A stretch of 64,000 nt of DNA from Actinomadura violacea (GTDB lineage: Bacteria; Actinomycetota; Actinomycetes; Streptosporangiales; Streptosporangiaceae). Under the pieces are notes generated by a model. The model searched no databases and was not told the origin of the DNA. It saw only the letters and a list, made by a program, of their open reading frames with translations. Made by a program: the position numbers and the translations under genes. How positions within the stretch are numbered: position 1 is the first letter of the stretch; each line of letters starts with the position of its first letter. Location of the stretch: positions 1 through 64,000 of the forward strand of contig NZ_JAGEPF010000007.1 of the NCBI RefSeq assembly GCF_017573465.1, given 5' to 3'. Positions 1 to 9,183 of the stretch are shown in pieces.

Positions 1-418
1 CGCCGGTGATCTGGTGGAGGCGCAGGCGGCCCTTTACACCGGGGATGCGTTCCATCGGGATTGGGCGTCGGGGACGTTGGACCGGGTGGCGGCGCTGGGC
101 GCCGAGGCGCTGGTGGGCGGACGCGGCTCGGTCGCGGTGGGCCGGGACGCGGTGGACGCGGCGATCGACCAGACCCGCCACTTCCTGCAGGTGATGATCG
201 GTGAGGTGACGGCCGTCCAGGGCCGCGGCGGGACGCTCAAGGAGGCGTTCGAGGCGGTGCACGGGGAGCTGGAGCCGCGTTATGGGCGGTGGCCGATCTT
301 CGAGCACTGTCTGCCGTTCGATGTGTCGCGGCTGTGGGACGAGCTGTCGGGCATCGAGCGGCCCGTCATCTGGACCGCCGAACGCGACCGGGCCGTCTGG
401 GACGAGCTGCAGGCATGA
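1..418 (+). CDS. MBL-fold metallo-hydrolase, C-terminal part (5' end outside window)
   Basis: The frame is open from the first base, so the gene is cut by the window edge and only about 138 C-terminal residues are seen. The visible part is a helical C-terminal region with a Y-T-G-D-A-F-H-R-D stretch and a conserved Gly-Arg-Asp-Ala-Val segment, which I associate with the C-terminal region of metallo-beta-lactamase-fold hydrolases. The metal-binding HxHxDH motif would lie upstream and cannot be checked. Its TGA overlaps the ATG of the next gene (ATGA), so the two are translationally coupled and probably act in the same catabolic pathway. The family call is an inference from a partial sequence. 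Confidence 0.5.
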   Translation, partial: AGDLVEAQAALYTGDAFHRDWASGTLDRVAALGAEALVGGRGSVAVGRDAVDAAIDQTRHFLQVMIGEVTAVQGRGGTLKEAFEAVHGELEPRYGRWPIFEHCLPFDVSRLWDELSGIERPVIWTAERDRAVWDELQA

Positions 419-1998
419 CGATGGGCAGGAACGAGACGGATCCGGTCGTCATCGTCGGCGCCGGGCCGGTCGGGCTGGTAACGGCACTGCTGCTGGCCCG
501 CTTCGAGATCCCCACGATCGTGCTGGAGGCCGCCGCACGGCGGGACCCGACAGGGTCCAAGGCGATCTGCTTCCAGCGAGACGTCCTCGACGTGTTCGAC
601 CGGGTCGGCTGCGCCGAGAAGATGATCGAACGCGGCGTCACCTGGACGACCGGCCGCACCTATTACCGCGGCACCGAGCTGTTCGCCGTCACGTTCCCCG
701 GCTCGGGACGCAGCACCGTGCCCCCGTGGATCAACATCTCCCAAGCGGAGGTGGAACGGTACCTCCTCGACCTCGCCGACGCGGAACCGCTCATCGACAT
801 CAGATACGGGCACCCGGTCATCGGCCTCCACCAGGACGAGACCGGCGTCGAGGCCGATGCGGCCACCGCCGGCGCCAGGGTCGTCGTCCGCGGCACACAT
901 CTCGTCGGCGCGGACGGCTCGAAGAGCACGATCCGGCAGCTCATGGGCGTCGGATTCCCCGGCCGCTCGTTCAGCGACCAGTTCCTCATCTGCGACATCC
1001 GCGCCGACCTGCCGTTCCCCAACGAGCGCCGCTTCTACTTCGACCCCGAATGGAACCCCGGCCGCCAGGTCCTCGTGCACCAGTGCCCTGACCGCACCTG
1101 GCGGATCGACTGGCAGGTGCCCGCGGACTACGACCTCGAAGCCGAACGGGGATCCGGCGCGCTCGACACCCGCATCCGGAAGATCACCGGGGACGTCCCG
1201 TACGAGGTCGTCTGGGCGTCCGCCTACCGGTTCCACCAGCGGCGGGCCGAGACCTTCGCCCGCGGCCGGGTGTTCCTGGCGGGGGATGCAGCGCACCTGT
1301 ACGCGCCGTTCGGCGCGCGCGGGCTGAACTCCGGCGTTCAGGACGCCGAGAACCTCGCCTGGAAGATCGCGTTCGTCCGCCGGGGCCGGGCACCGGAGGA
1401 ACTACTCGCGAGCTACGACACCGAACGCCGCGCCGCATCCGGGGAGAACCTGGTGGTCACTACCCGCACCATGGAGTTCCTCGTCCCGCACACCGCCGAG
1501 GAGAAGGCCCGTCGGCTGGCCGCGCTCGAAGCCGCAGTCACCGACCCCGCCGCGCGCACCCGCATCGACTCGGGCAAGCTCGCCGAACCGTACTGGTACC
1601 TCGACTCGCCGCTCACCACCCCGACGGGGCCCGTCGGCGACTTCCCGCGCATCGCGGGAGCCGCCCGCCCGCCGTTGCCCGGCGTGCTGTGTCCTGACGC
1701 TCCTTGCACCGTCGGCGGCCGCGAGACCCGGCTGCGCCGGCTGTTCGGAACCGATCTCATCGCGCTGACGCGGACCGAGAAGCGGTGCGCCGAGATCGCC
1801 GAGCAGGTGCACGGCCTGCCCGTCCGTTCCTACGCGCTCGACGCCATCGACACCACCGGCGTCGTGGGGACCGCGCTGGACGCCGGGCCCGACACCGTCC
1901 ACCTCGTCCGGCCCGACGGCCACCTCGCCGCCGTCCTTCCGGACTTCGACCCGGAAGCCCTGGCCGGCGCCGTCCGCCGGGCCATGGGCCACCGCTGA
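415..1998 (+). CDS. FAD-dependent aromatic-ring monooxygenase (MhpA/PheA type)
   Basis: A 527-residue class A flavoprotein hydroxylase. It would use FAD and NAD(P)H to hydroxylate an aromatic or polyketide ring in the cytosol. The Rossmann motif VIVGAGPVGL is at residues 12-21, the DG motif (GADGSKSTIR) near 165, and the GD motif (FLAGDAAHLYAPFGARGLN) near 286. A thioredoxin-like C-terminal domain follows, as in the MhpA/pentachlorophenol hydroxylase subfamily. ATG 415 is chosen because it overlaps the upstream stop as ATGA; ATG 421 is an alternative. The substrate cannot be read from the sequence. A strong hairpin follows the stop. Confidence 0.9.
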   Translation: MTMGRNETDPVVIVGAGPVGLVTALLLARFEIPTIVLEAAARRDPTGSKAICFQRDVLDVFDRVGCAEKMIERGVTWTTGRTYYRGTELFAVTFPGSGRSTVPPWINISQAEVERYLLDLADAEPLIDIRYGHPVIGLHQDETGVEADAATAGARVVVRGTHLVGADGSKSTIRQLMGVGFPGRSFSDQFLICDIRADLPFPNERRFYFDPEWNPGRQVLVHQCPDRTWRIDWQVPADYDLEAERGSGALDTRIRKITGDVPYEVVWASAYRFHQRRAETFARGRVFLAGDAAHLYAPFGARGLNSGVQDAENLAWKIAFVRRGRAPEELLASYDTERRAASGENLVVTTRTMEFLVPHTAEEKARRLAALEAAVTDPAARTRIDSGKLAEPYWYLDSPLTTPTGPVGDFPRIAGAARPPLPGVLCPDAPCTVGGRETRLRRLFGTDLIALTRTEKRCAEIAEQVHGLPVRSYALDAIDTTGVVGTALDAGPDTVHLVRPDGHLAAVLPDFDPEALAGAVRRAMGHR

Positions 1999-2004
1999 CA
2001 AGCG

Positions 2005-2038
2005 AGAGCGGTCGGGCCATCGCAGGCCCGGCCGCTCT
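2005..2038. terminator. Bidirectional hairpin terminator between convergent genes
   Basis: A 14-bp stem (2005-2018 pairing with 2025-2038, one G-U pair) closes a 6-base loop. It lies between the stop of the monooxygenase (1998) and the stop of the convergent secreted-protein gene (2048). There is no long T-tract, as is usual in high-GC actinomycetes. Confidence 0.75.
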
Positions 2039-2047
2039 ACTCCTGGA

Positions 2048-2518
2048 TCAGGACTTCTGAACGGTCAGCTTGAAGACGTTCGGGTAGACGACCTGCTGCA
2101 CCGTGAGGCAGCCCCGGGCGCCGGTGAGCGCCAGGTGCTGGGCCTCGTAGCGCTCCAGCCCGCTCTCGTTGATCTCACCGACGGAGACGGACCTGCCCTC
2201 CGGCGTGGTGAGGGTGTCGGTGCAGAAACCGTAGTAGTCGTTGCCCACCTTCCTGGTCGTGGTGCACTCGGTGTGCACCGAGCCGACCGTCGCGCCGCCC
2301 TGGGTGTAGGCGAGCGAACCGGTCGAGATGAGCTTGCTTCCCGCGCCGCGCGGGTCGCAGGTCGGGTTGTCCGGGCCGGGGGTGCAGGCGGGGATGAACT
2401 GGGTGTCCCCGTCCGCGACGGTCTCGTAGTAGACGTTGGTGGTCGCGGCGGCGGCCGGGGACACCGCGACGCCGACGCCGGCGAGCGCCATCGCGAACGT
2501 GATGAGCACCTTGCGCAT
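2048..2518 (-). CDS. Secreted protein, allene-oxide-cyclase/dirigent barrel-like
   Basis: A 156-residue protein with a Sec signal peptide (MRK, hydrophobic core, cleavage near AAA-AT at about residue 25). The mature part is beta-rich with four Cys. Its end, with GLERYEAQHLALTGARG and a following beta strand, resembles the GGTGxYxGARG signature of AOC/dirigent-type eight-stranded barrels. The start has an excellent AGGAGG ribosome-binding site at 2524-2529. No catalytic function is proposed; actinomycete proteins of this type are usually annotated as hypothetical or AOC barrel-like. Confidence 0.7.
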   Translation of the reverse strand: MRKVLITFAMALAGVGVAVSPAAAATTNVYYETVADGDTQFIPACTPGPDNPTCDPRGAGSKLISTGSLAYTQGGATVGSVHTECTTTRKVGNDYYGFCTDTLTTPEGRSVSVGEINESGLERYEAQHLALTGARGCLTVQQVVYPNVFKLTVQKS

Positions 2519-2625
2519 TCGTCCTCCTGGGGGGAGAGAGTCGGTGATCGCTGCGCAGCCGCCTCATCGTCGACCGGCCCGGCCGCCGGGCAAAGGAACG
2601 CGGTCCGCCCAACGGGACGCGCAGG

Positions 2626-3189
2626 TCAGCGACGCCAGGCGCCCGTCCAGCAGGTGCCGCCGTACCCCGGCCAGGACCGGTCGAGGACGACCAGCCCGCG
2701 CCGGGCCGCCCACCGGATCACCGGACCGCTCGTCAGCCGCACGCGATGCCCGCCGGCCACCACGGCCCACGCCAGCGTCGCGCCGCCGTTCGGGTCGGGA
2801 CGCGTCAGCACGCGCCCGCCGGCGCCGGGAGCGGCGAGCACCTGGACGCCGAAGCAGTCCGACGGAGCCGTCGGGCGGTCGAGCACCGTGTCGTGCACCG
2901 GTACGACGATCGGCGCGGGCGCGGGCGGCGAGGGGATCACCGCGCCGGGGTCGAGCGGATGGGCGGGGTCCATCGGCGCGACCAGGAACACGTCGGCGTC
3001 GGGCCGCGCGCCGCTCGGGCCGGACGACGCCGCGTCCGGCGTGTCGACGTACAGGGTGATGAGGTGACCGGCGACCCACGCCGTCTCCACCTCGTCGGGC
3101 ACCGGCGGCTCACCCGCCGTCGCCGTCGCCGTGCCGCCGAGCAGGAACGCCCCGGCGGCCGTGCTGACCAGAAGAACGCGATGCTTCAT
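2626..3189 (-). CDS. Secreted hypothetical protein
   Basis: A 187-residue exported protein. MKHRVLLVSTAAGAFLLGG is a clear signal peptide with likely cleavage after ATATAG or nearby. I chose the ATG at 3189 because GGAGG sits 5-6 bases upstream; a longer frame to 3225 has no ribosome-binding site. The mature sequence is Pro/Val-rich, starts with PPVPDEVETAWVAGHL and carries two Cys. It follows the previous secreted gene in the same direction with a gap of about 107 bases, so each may have its own promoter. I do not recognise the family. Confidence 0.7.
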   Translation of the reverse strand: MKHRVLLVSTAAGAFLLGGTATATAGEPPVPDEVETAWVAGHLITLYVDTPDAASSGPSGARPDADVFLVAPMDPAHPLDPGAVIPSPPAPAPIVVPVHDTVLDRPTAPSDCFGVQVLAAPGAGGRVLTRPDPNGGATLAWAVVAGGHRVRLTSGPVIRWAARRGLVVLDRSWPGYGGTCWTGAWRR

Positions 3190-3299
3190 CGACGCCTCCA
3201 ATGCGGAGAAGGAATGAAGCCACAAACTTCGGTCTGCTCTGAGCGTGCCCGCAACAGATGTGTTTCGCTCACCGATTCAGCGCGACGGCTGAAGCCGAA

Positions 3300-4018
3300 T
3301 GACCGGCCAAACCAGCGCCGAGCATCAGCGGATGAGGCGTCGCCAACAGATGATGGCTGCGGCGACGGTCACGAAGGCCTCGTGAATGTCGTCGAGGCTG
3401 CTCCCAGCGGACGTGTAAGCGGCGAAACCAGTGCAGCAGGCGCTCGACGACGTAGCGGTGGACACCCAAGCCAGACCCGTGCGGGGCGCCGCGGCGAGCG
3501 ATGACCAGCTAGATTCCCTTGCCTCAGACCAGACGGCGGTATTTGTCGCGGTCGGCCAGCAGTCGCCGGGGCGTCTCCGACCCGGCCGCGGATGGGCGGC
3601 ACCCTATTCAGCAGAGCCAACAGCGCGTGACATCGTTGCGGTTGCCGCCGGTCATCGCCAGGGCGAGCGCGGGCCATGCCCGTCGGTCAGCACATGGTGC
3701 TTAAAGCCGGCTAGCGGCATGCAGTTTTCCAGCAGACGACGGTGCAGCCGATCCCACACCCCGGCCTGATGCCACTCGGCAAGGCGGGCCAGCACGTTAT
3801 GCTCGAACCGCACTCCAGTTCCTGAGCGGGGAACCCCCACGGGATCCCCGCAGCGCAGCAAAACAAGATCCTGCACAGCACCTGCGGTTGTCCAACCGCT
3901 TACGGCCCGGGTGGCACTCGCGGCGCTCGACCTTCGGCAGCAGCGGCTCGATCAGTTCCCACAGGCTGTCGGCCACGCTCCATGGAAGCGATCTGAAGGC
4001 CCGGATCTCCGAGGCCAA
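3300..4018 (-). pseudogene. IS5-family transposase remnant, frameshifted and internally deleted
   Basis: Pieces of one DDE transposase appear in order on the minus strand but in different frames. They are an N-terminal helix with SLWELIEPLLPKVERR (about 4000-3900), a segment with WHQAGVWDRLHRRLLE (about 3790-3720), KHHVLTDGHG (about 3700) and a C-terminal segment GVHRYVVERLLHWFRR (about 3470-3420). HRRLLE is followed almost directly by GFKHHVLTDGHG, so the DSS-type catalytic block between them is deleted. At least three frameshifts are needed to reconnect the pieces. It is inactive, and no terminal repeats were identified. Confidence 0.8.
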
Positions 4019-4134
4019 GCAGCAGGGGTGGCTCGGTAGGCCGAAGATCTGCGCACAACCCTCGCCGGCGCGGCCGCCGGCACCCCCGTGTTCGGACCGC
4101 GAGATGTGTCCGGATCGGGCGGTAGCTTTCCGGC

Positions 4135-5193
4135 ATGATCAAATCGCCCTCCTTCGAACTGCTCGACGGTCTGCTCGGCCGCCGCACCGACGACCCGCGC
4201 CTGATCGAGCTGCACCGCAACTACCCCTTGAAACCCCTTCCCGCGTTCACCGACCGAGAGGACATCTCTCCGACCGGCTCGGACGCGCACGGGTTCGCGC
4301 TCACCTACCAGGCGACCGCGCGCGTGCCCGGCTGCTATCCCTCGATCAGGGTGCGGGGGCGCGGCCCGCTGCTCGGCTACCTCACCAAGGTGTGGATCAG
4401 GGAGAACTACCCCTTGCCGATGGGGGACGGCCTCAGCACGGTGCTGCCCGAGCCCGAGGTGCGCGCACGAGCACTGCACAGCAGCGTCCAGGAGTACGGA
4501 AACATCGTCCATGTCCTGCGCCGCGACGAGCGCAGCACCCTGGAGGCGCGCTATCACGACGACGGCCGATTCATCTGGTTTCTCCTGACGCTCAACGAGC
4601 GGGACGAGGACGATCCTGAACTGCTGAAGTCAGCGGATGCGGTCCTGGCCGCCGCGCCGGCGCGGGAGTACCCGTCCTGGCCGGAACCCGGCGTCGACGA
4701 GCCCTTCCCCGCTGCCCTGCGTGCACTGCACGACCACCAGGCCGTGCACGGATTCGGCGAGATCAACTTCGAGATGCGCGACCACTTCACCTTCGGCGGG
4801 CCGCACGCGTGGACCGGCAACCCCGCGGCCGAACGAGAGTTCCGGGTGTTCGGCCAGGACGCCAGTGGCGGCCTGGCGGCCTTCTGGTTGGTCCACCAGG
4901 GACGCCCTGTCGAGGAGCAGCCCGTGGTCTTCCTTGAGAGCGAGGGCGCCATGGGACCCGTCGCACCGAACCTGCGCGACCTGCTCTACCTGCTCGCGGA
5001 CGGCATCGGGCCCTACGAGGCCATCACCTTCGGAGCCTCCTACTGGGACGCCGACCCGCAACCCCAGATCGCCCGCATCGCCGAAGACCACTTCGGAACC
5101 CGCCAGGCGCGCACACCTCAAGAGATCATCGACGACGCCGACAGCGAGTACTCCGACCTCATGGACCGCGTCGACGCGCTCAGCATGCACTGA
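4135..5193 (+). CDS. SMI1/KNR4 (SUKH)-like protein, possible orphan immunity protein
   Basis: A 352-residue cytosolic protein. The C-terminal third (about residues 225-345) has EFRVFGQDASGGLAAFWLV, then QPVVFLESEG and NLRDLLYLLADGIGPYEA. I associate this pattern with actinomycete proteins annotated SMI1/KNR4 family. The N-terminal half (residues 1-180) is of unknown type and contains the segments PSIRVRGRGPLLGYLTKVWI and GNIVHVLRRDERSTLEAR. SUKH proteins are common immunity proteins of polymorphic toxin systems, but no toxin gene lies next to it, only IS debris upstream. The start has no strong ribosome-binding site. Function is inferred from family only. Confidence 0.65.
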   Translation: MIKSPSFELLDGLLGRRTDDPRLIELHRNYPLKPLPAFTDREDISPTGSDAHGFALTYQATARVPGCYPSIRVRGRGPLLGYLTKVWIRENYPLPMGDGLSTVLPEPEVRARALHSSVQEYGNIVHVLRRDERSTLEARYHDDGRFIWFLLTLNERDEDDPELLKSADAVLAAAPAREYPSWPEPGVDEPFPAALRALHDHQAVHGFGEINFEMRDHFTFGGPHAWTGNPAAEREFRVFGQDASGGLAAFWLVHQGRPVEEQPVVFLESEGAMGPVAPNLRDLLYLLADGIGPYEAITFGASYWDADPQPQIARIAEDHFGTRQARTPQEIIDDADSEYSDLMDRVDALSMH

Positions 5194-5752
5194 CGGCACT
5201 GCCACCCACCCCGCCCGGTCACGCCGACACATCCCTTACGGGGCCGCTGTCGACCGGTGTGGCACGCCACGTACGCACCGTTCTGTACAGCAGATCGAGC
5301 CCTCGCAGTTCGTGTTGCACGCGGTCAGGGCGGCCGGCAGTACAGGAGGGCGGCTAGCGAAAGAGCCAGGCGCGCCCGCGTCACCAGCGACTCGGCCATG
5401 GTCACCGCCAACGGTGGACCGGCAACTATGAAGAAGGGACAGGGAGTCATAGTCCATGGCACGAGCACGCGCGTCACTCTGGAGACCAGACCGACAAGAA
5501 CCAGGTGACCCCGAAAATCGAAAGTTGACACCCTCAGGCGGCGATGCCCGGAAATTCCAGGCCCAGCAACATGGATCAAATCGTCCACCTGAACATTTTC
5601 GGCGGGTGCAGGCCCCGAGTAGCACCACCTACCCCGCTGGCGGCAACCCGATCGGCACCAGCATCCTGTGCAATCACCGCGACGAACATCGCCGGCGAGC
5701 AGCCGTAACACACACCCCCGAGACGGGCTTCGGGGGCCGGCATCGACCGCGA
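5194..5752. other. Intergenic, no gene recognised
   Basis: About 560 bases between the SUKH-like gene and the convergent old yellow enzyme. Part of it (about 5480-5600) is less GC-rich than its surroundings. The open frames here are short or shadows of the minus-strand gene. Nothing protein-like was recognised on either strand. Confidence 0.5.
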
Positions 5753-7879
5753 TCAAATCGCGGTGGCCACCTTCCACGCCGAGTGCATCGCGCCCTCGAT
5801 GTAGTTGACCTCGTCGGCGTCGCCGACGAGGTGGACCTCGATACCGCTCTGGGCCAGTTCGTCGGCGAGCGGCGCCGCCGCCGAGACGCCCGACGCGACG
5901 ACGACCATGCGCGCCGGCGCGGAGTGCGACTTGCCCTCGACAGTGAACTCGACGGTCTTGCGGGTGATGCGCTCGACGGTCGCGTTGCGGTGGATCTTCA
6001 CGCCCAGCTCCTTAGCGTGCTTGACGGCGGTCCAGCGGCGGGGCATCGCCATCGGCACACCGAGTTGCCGGCCTTCCTCGACCAGGGTCACGCGGCTGCC
6101 GCGCTCGGCGAGGAACTCCGCGAGTTCGAGACCGACGAGCGATCCGCCGATGACGACGACGTACCTGCTCATCGGCAGGAACTTGAGGAACCTGCGGCTC
6201 AGGTCGCGAATCCTGGAAGGGCTCTTGGTGATACCGGCGAGACCACCGAGCCTGCCGGCGACCCGCAGGAACAGCGACTGGTCCGAGACGTCACCGGTGC
6301 CGGTCATCAGGCCGCGCAGGCTGTCACCGGTATGCACATGGGGCAGGTCGCCGCCCGGCACGCTCGGACGTCCGCGCACAGCACCTGTGGCGACGACGAC
6401 GGCGTCCGGCGCGAGGGCCCTGATCGTCGCGGCGGTGGCCTCGGTCTTCAGCCGGACGTCGACACCGGCCCGCCGCACCTCCTGGCTGAGCCACTTCAGC
6501 AGGCGCTCATTGTCCGGAGTGGTCAGCGTCGAGAACCACAGCGTTCCGCCGAGACGATCGGTCTTGTCCAGCAGGGTGACGCGGTGGCCGCGTTCGGTGG
6601 CGACACGGGCGGTCTCCATGCCGCCCGGTCCGGCACCGACGACGACGATGTGCTTGGGGGCCGAAGTGCGCGGGAACGGCAGCAGCGTCTCGTTGCCCAA
6701 CGCGGGGTTGACCGCGCACAGCGGGGTGGCGTCCCAGAAGTTCTCCTGCACGCACACATAGCAGTTGATGCACGGCCGGATCTGCTCGCTGAAGCCGGCC
6801 TTCAGCTTGTTGACCAGGCCGGGGTCGGCCAGCAGCTGGCGGCCCATGGCGACGAAATCGGTGTGGCCCTCGGCGATCATCTGCTCGCCGACGTCGGGCA
6901 GCATGCGCCCCACGGTGATGACCGGAATCGACACCGCGCGCTTCACGACCGCGGCGTTGGCGGTGTAGAAGCCGACCGTGTTGGGCAGCGGGCCATCGGT
7001 GAAGTTCGCGAATGCGTTCAGCGCGGTGCCGGTGACGTGGATGGCATCGGCGCCCGCCTGCTCGAACAGGGCGGCGGCACTGGCGGCCTCGTCGGGTGTC
7101 AGCCCCTCGGACTCGCCGTACTCCTGGCCTGAAAGACGCACGATGACGGCGAGGCCGTCACCGACCTCTTCCTTGACCGCGCGGATCACCTCGCACGACA
7201 GCCGCGCCCGGTTCTCGAGCGACCCGCCGTACTCGTCGGTGCGCTGGTTCGAGTAGCGGCTCAAAAAGCCGCCGAGCACGTAGTTGTGGGCGCAGTGGAT
7301 CTCGACGGCGTCGCCACCGGCGGCCTTCACACGGTCCGCCGCCTCCGCGAACATCCGGACCAGCCACGCGAGGTCCTCGTGGGTGGCCTCATGGTGGGCG
7401 GCCTTCTTGCCCTCCTGGATCGCGGCCATCTTCCCGAGCTCCTCGGGAGTGCAGTCGATCATCGCGCTCATGTCGCCGGGCGGCTTCGGGACGGACGGCA
7501 CCAGCTGCGGCCGTCCGTCGAGGGTGTCGATCCGGGCGACCTTGCCGTGGTGCACCATCTGCACGCACAGCTTGCTGCCGGCCTCGTGGACCGCGTCGGC
7601 CAGCGCCTTGAGGCCGGGGATGAACCGATCCTCGGAAAGGCCCGGCTCCTTGCGGCTGGTGCAGCCCGCCGGGTAGGCGACGGCGCAGCAGCCCGTGATG
7701 ATCATCCCGGTGCCGCCCTTGGCGCGGGCCGCGAAGTGGTCTATATCGGCCTGGTGGATCTCGCCGTCCTCGCAGAGGTTCATGTCCATCGCGGGGAGGA
7801 CCACTCGGTTGGCCAGCGCGAGGGGCCCGATCTTGCCGGGCGAGAGGAGGGCAGGGAACGTTTGCTGTCGGATCACCAC
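5753..7879 (-). CDS. FadH-type NADH:flavin oxidoreductase (old yellow enzyme with Fe-S and FAD domains)
   Basis: A 708-residue multidomain reductase of the 2,4-dienoyl-CoA reductase/trimethylamine dehydrogenase family. The N-terminal FMN TIM barrel (1-350) starts at FPALLSPGKIGPLALANRVV and carries HCAHNYVLGGFLSRYSNQR and the catalytic-loop region DEYGGSLENRAR. A Cys cluster (CINCYVC and a later Cys before AVNP, about 362-380) should hold a 4Fe-4S centre. Two Rossmann repeats follow: VVVGAGPGGMETAR for FAD and VVVIGGSLVGLELAEFL for NAD(P)H. GTG 7879 is the first usable start before the barrel; no clear ribosome-binding site is visible. Electrons pass NAD(P)H-FAD-FeS-FMN to an enone or dienoyl-CoA. 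The substrate is unknown. Confidence 0.9.
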   Translation of the reverse strand: MVIRQQTFPALLSPGKIGPLALANRVVLPAMDMNLCEDGEIHQADIDHFAARAKGGTGMIITGCCAVAYPAGCTSRKEPGLSEDRFIPGLKALADAVHEAGSKLCVQMVHHGKVARIDTLDGRPQLVPSVPKPPGDMSAMIDCTPEELGKMAAIQEGKKAAHHEATHEDLAWLVRMFAEAADRVKAAGGDAVEIHCAHNYVLGGFLSRYSNQRTDEYGGSLENRARLSCEVIRAVKEEVGDGLAVIVRLSGQEYGESEGLTPDEAASAAALFEQAGADAIHVTGTALNAFANFTDGPLPNTVGFYTANAAVVKRAVSIPVITVGRMLPDVGEQMIAEGHTDFVAMGRQLLADPGLVNKLKAGFSEQIRPCINCYVCVQENFWDATPLCAVNPALGNETLLPFPRTSAPKHIVVVGAGPGGMETARVATERGHRVTLLDKTDRLGGTLWFSTLTTPDNERLLKWLSQEVRRAGVDVRLKTEATAATIRALAPDAVVVATGAVRGRPSVPGGDLPHVHTGDSLRGLMTGTGDVSDQSLFLRVAGRLGGLAGITKSPSRIRDLSRRFLKFLPMSRYVVVIGGSLVGLELAEFLAERGSRVTLVEEGRQLGVPMAMPRRWTAVKHAKELGVKIHRNATVERITRKTVEFTVEGKSHSAPARMVVVASGVSAAAPLADELAQSGIEVHLVGDADEVNYIEGAMHSAWKVATAI

Positions 7880-8676
7880 CAGCGGGACGATATTTCACAA
7901 CACCGATTGCTTCCGGCGCCTTCTCGCTCAGCGAGACGTACCCGGGGGCAAGGTCCGAGTGTGCCGCGACGAGACGATGAGCCACGTTGGTACGCCACGG
8001 CCGCCAAGCGGTGATCCGCCGGATCTTCAATGACAGGGTCCACCGCCAGAGCGCGCAGCCTGCAGCCGCGGACGGTCTGTGGACGCACCTTGCGCAGGCA
8101 TTGTCGGCTTCGACGACACGACGGGAAGGCGGCCCAGCGGGCTGTCGACCGGCATGGCCTCGCACCTGTCGCTACGGCCGGACTCGGGTGGGCGCCGGTA
8201 CCGTCCGGGGCCGAGTCGGGCCCCGGTGCAGCTGGCTTGCGCGGGCCACGTGAAGAGTTACCGCCGCGTTGAGTACGGCGGCTAGCAGGGGGACGACGAT
8301 CTGTGCGGCGAGTGCTGTCATGGAGCCGCTTGTCGAGCTAGTCGATGAGCAGGACGCGCGGCACCTTGTACGGCAGCAGGGATGTGCCGAGCGGGCCGAG
8401 GTGGATGTGGTGGCCGATCGGAGCCGACCGCGTGCGGCTGCGGCCGACGGCCGCTCCTGGAGTACGGCCGGAATGCGCCGGAAAGGGATTGTCGCGCAGG
8501 TCAAGAGGGTGGAGCGGAGGCCGCCGCGCTGCCGGGTGTACTGCCAGCGCAGCGGCTCGTGCGGATCGCGGCGGCAGATGAAGCCGCCGAACCGGTCCAG
8601 TCCGTTCGCCAATCGTCGCTACGATCTTGTCTTGCGGTCTTGACGGCTCTTCCGAATCACCCACCGGAGATTGCCC
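7880..8676. other. Gene-poor stretch with an unrecognised minus-strand frame
   Basis: About 800 bases without a secure gene. Around 8612-8340, two overlapping minus-strand frames together read like a single decayed coding sequence (GGFICRRDPHEPLRWQY, then after a frame change DLRDNPFPAHSGRTPGA and LGTSLLPYKVPRVLLID). I do not recognise the family. It may be a remnant of a hypothetical gene. Confidence 0.3.
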
Positions 8677-9033
8677 ATGCCACAGGTAACGATCTTTAAC
8701 CTGAAAGAATCCGATCCGCTGCCCGACATCGCGGAGGCTGTCAGACGCGCTCTGACGAGCATGCCGGAACTTCAGGTAAACGATCACGAAATCGACCTTG
8801 TCCCTGTCATGGCTCCGGACTCCTTCGACGCCGTGACGACCAGGATCAACGTTGATCTGTGGGAGCACGAAGCACGGACCAAAGAAGCGCTGCAGGAGCT
8901 GGCGACTCGGGTCGCTAGGGCCTTCCAGACCGTAACCGGGACAAACCGAAAGGTGAAGGCGGTCATCCGACCGTACGACGTGGGACGCAGCGGCTGGGTG
9001 TCATTGGGAGCTGATCAGCGCGCCTGCGAGTGA
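8677..9033 (+). CDS. Small tautomerase-like hypothetical protein
   Basis: A 118-residue protein. ATG 8677 is chosen because GGAG lies 7 bases upstream; TTG 8671 would add two residues. The mature N-terminus would begin with Pro (MPQVTIFNL), then a helix DIAEAVRRALTSMP and a second helix EALQELATRVARAFQ. The Pro-1 and beta-alpha-beta layout recall the 4-oxalocrotonate tautomerase/MIF superfamily, in which Pro-1 is the catalytic base. This is an inference from pattern, not a confident family match. A hairpin follows the stop. Confidence 0.5.
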   Translation: MPQVTIFNLKESDPLPDIAEAVRRALTSMPELQVNDHEIDLVPVMAPDSFDAVTTRINVDLWEHEARTKEALQELATRVARAFQTVTGTNRKVKAVIRPYDVGRSGWVSLGADQRACE

Positions 9034-9035
9034 TC

Positions 9036-9067
9036 GAGGCCACCACGTCGGCGACGTCCACGGCCTC
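9036..9067. terminator. Putative terminator hairpin
   Basis: GAGGCC (9036-9041) pairs with GGCCTC (9062-9067), and an inner ACGTC/GACGT stem stacks inside. The structure starts two bases after the stop of the tautomerase-like gene and lies between convergent genes. Confidence 0.45.
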
Positions 9068-9183
9068 ACCCCGCCCGGCGCGCAGGGTTGTCGCGCGTGG
9101 ACAACAGCGGGCGGGCGCTACCCAGATCGGCCACTGAATCGGGACGGCGCCGCGCGGCGACCATCTGGTGGAAACGCCTGTCC

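Noticed and set aside
5456..7132. 558-codon plus-strand frame over the old yellow enzyme
   Set aside because: The opposite strand has FMN, Fe-S and FAD motifs in order; this frame has none.
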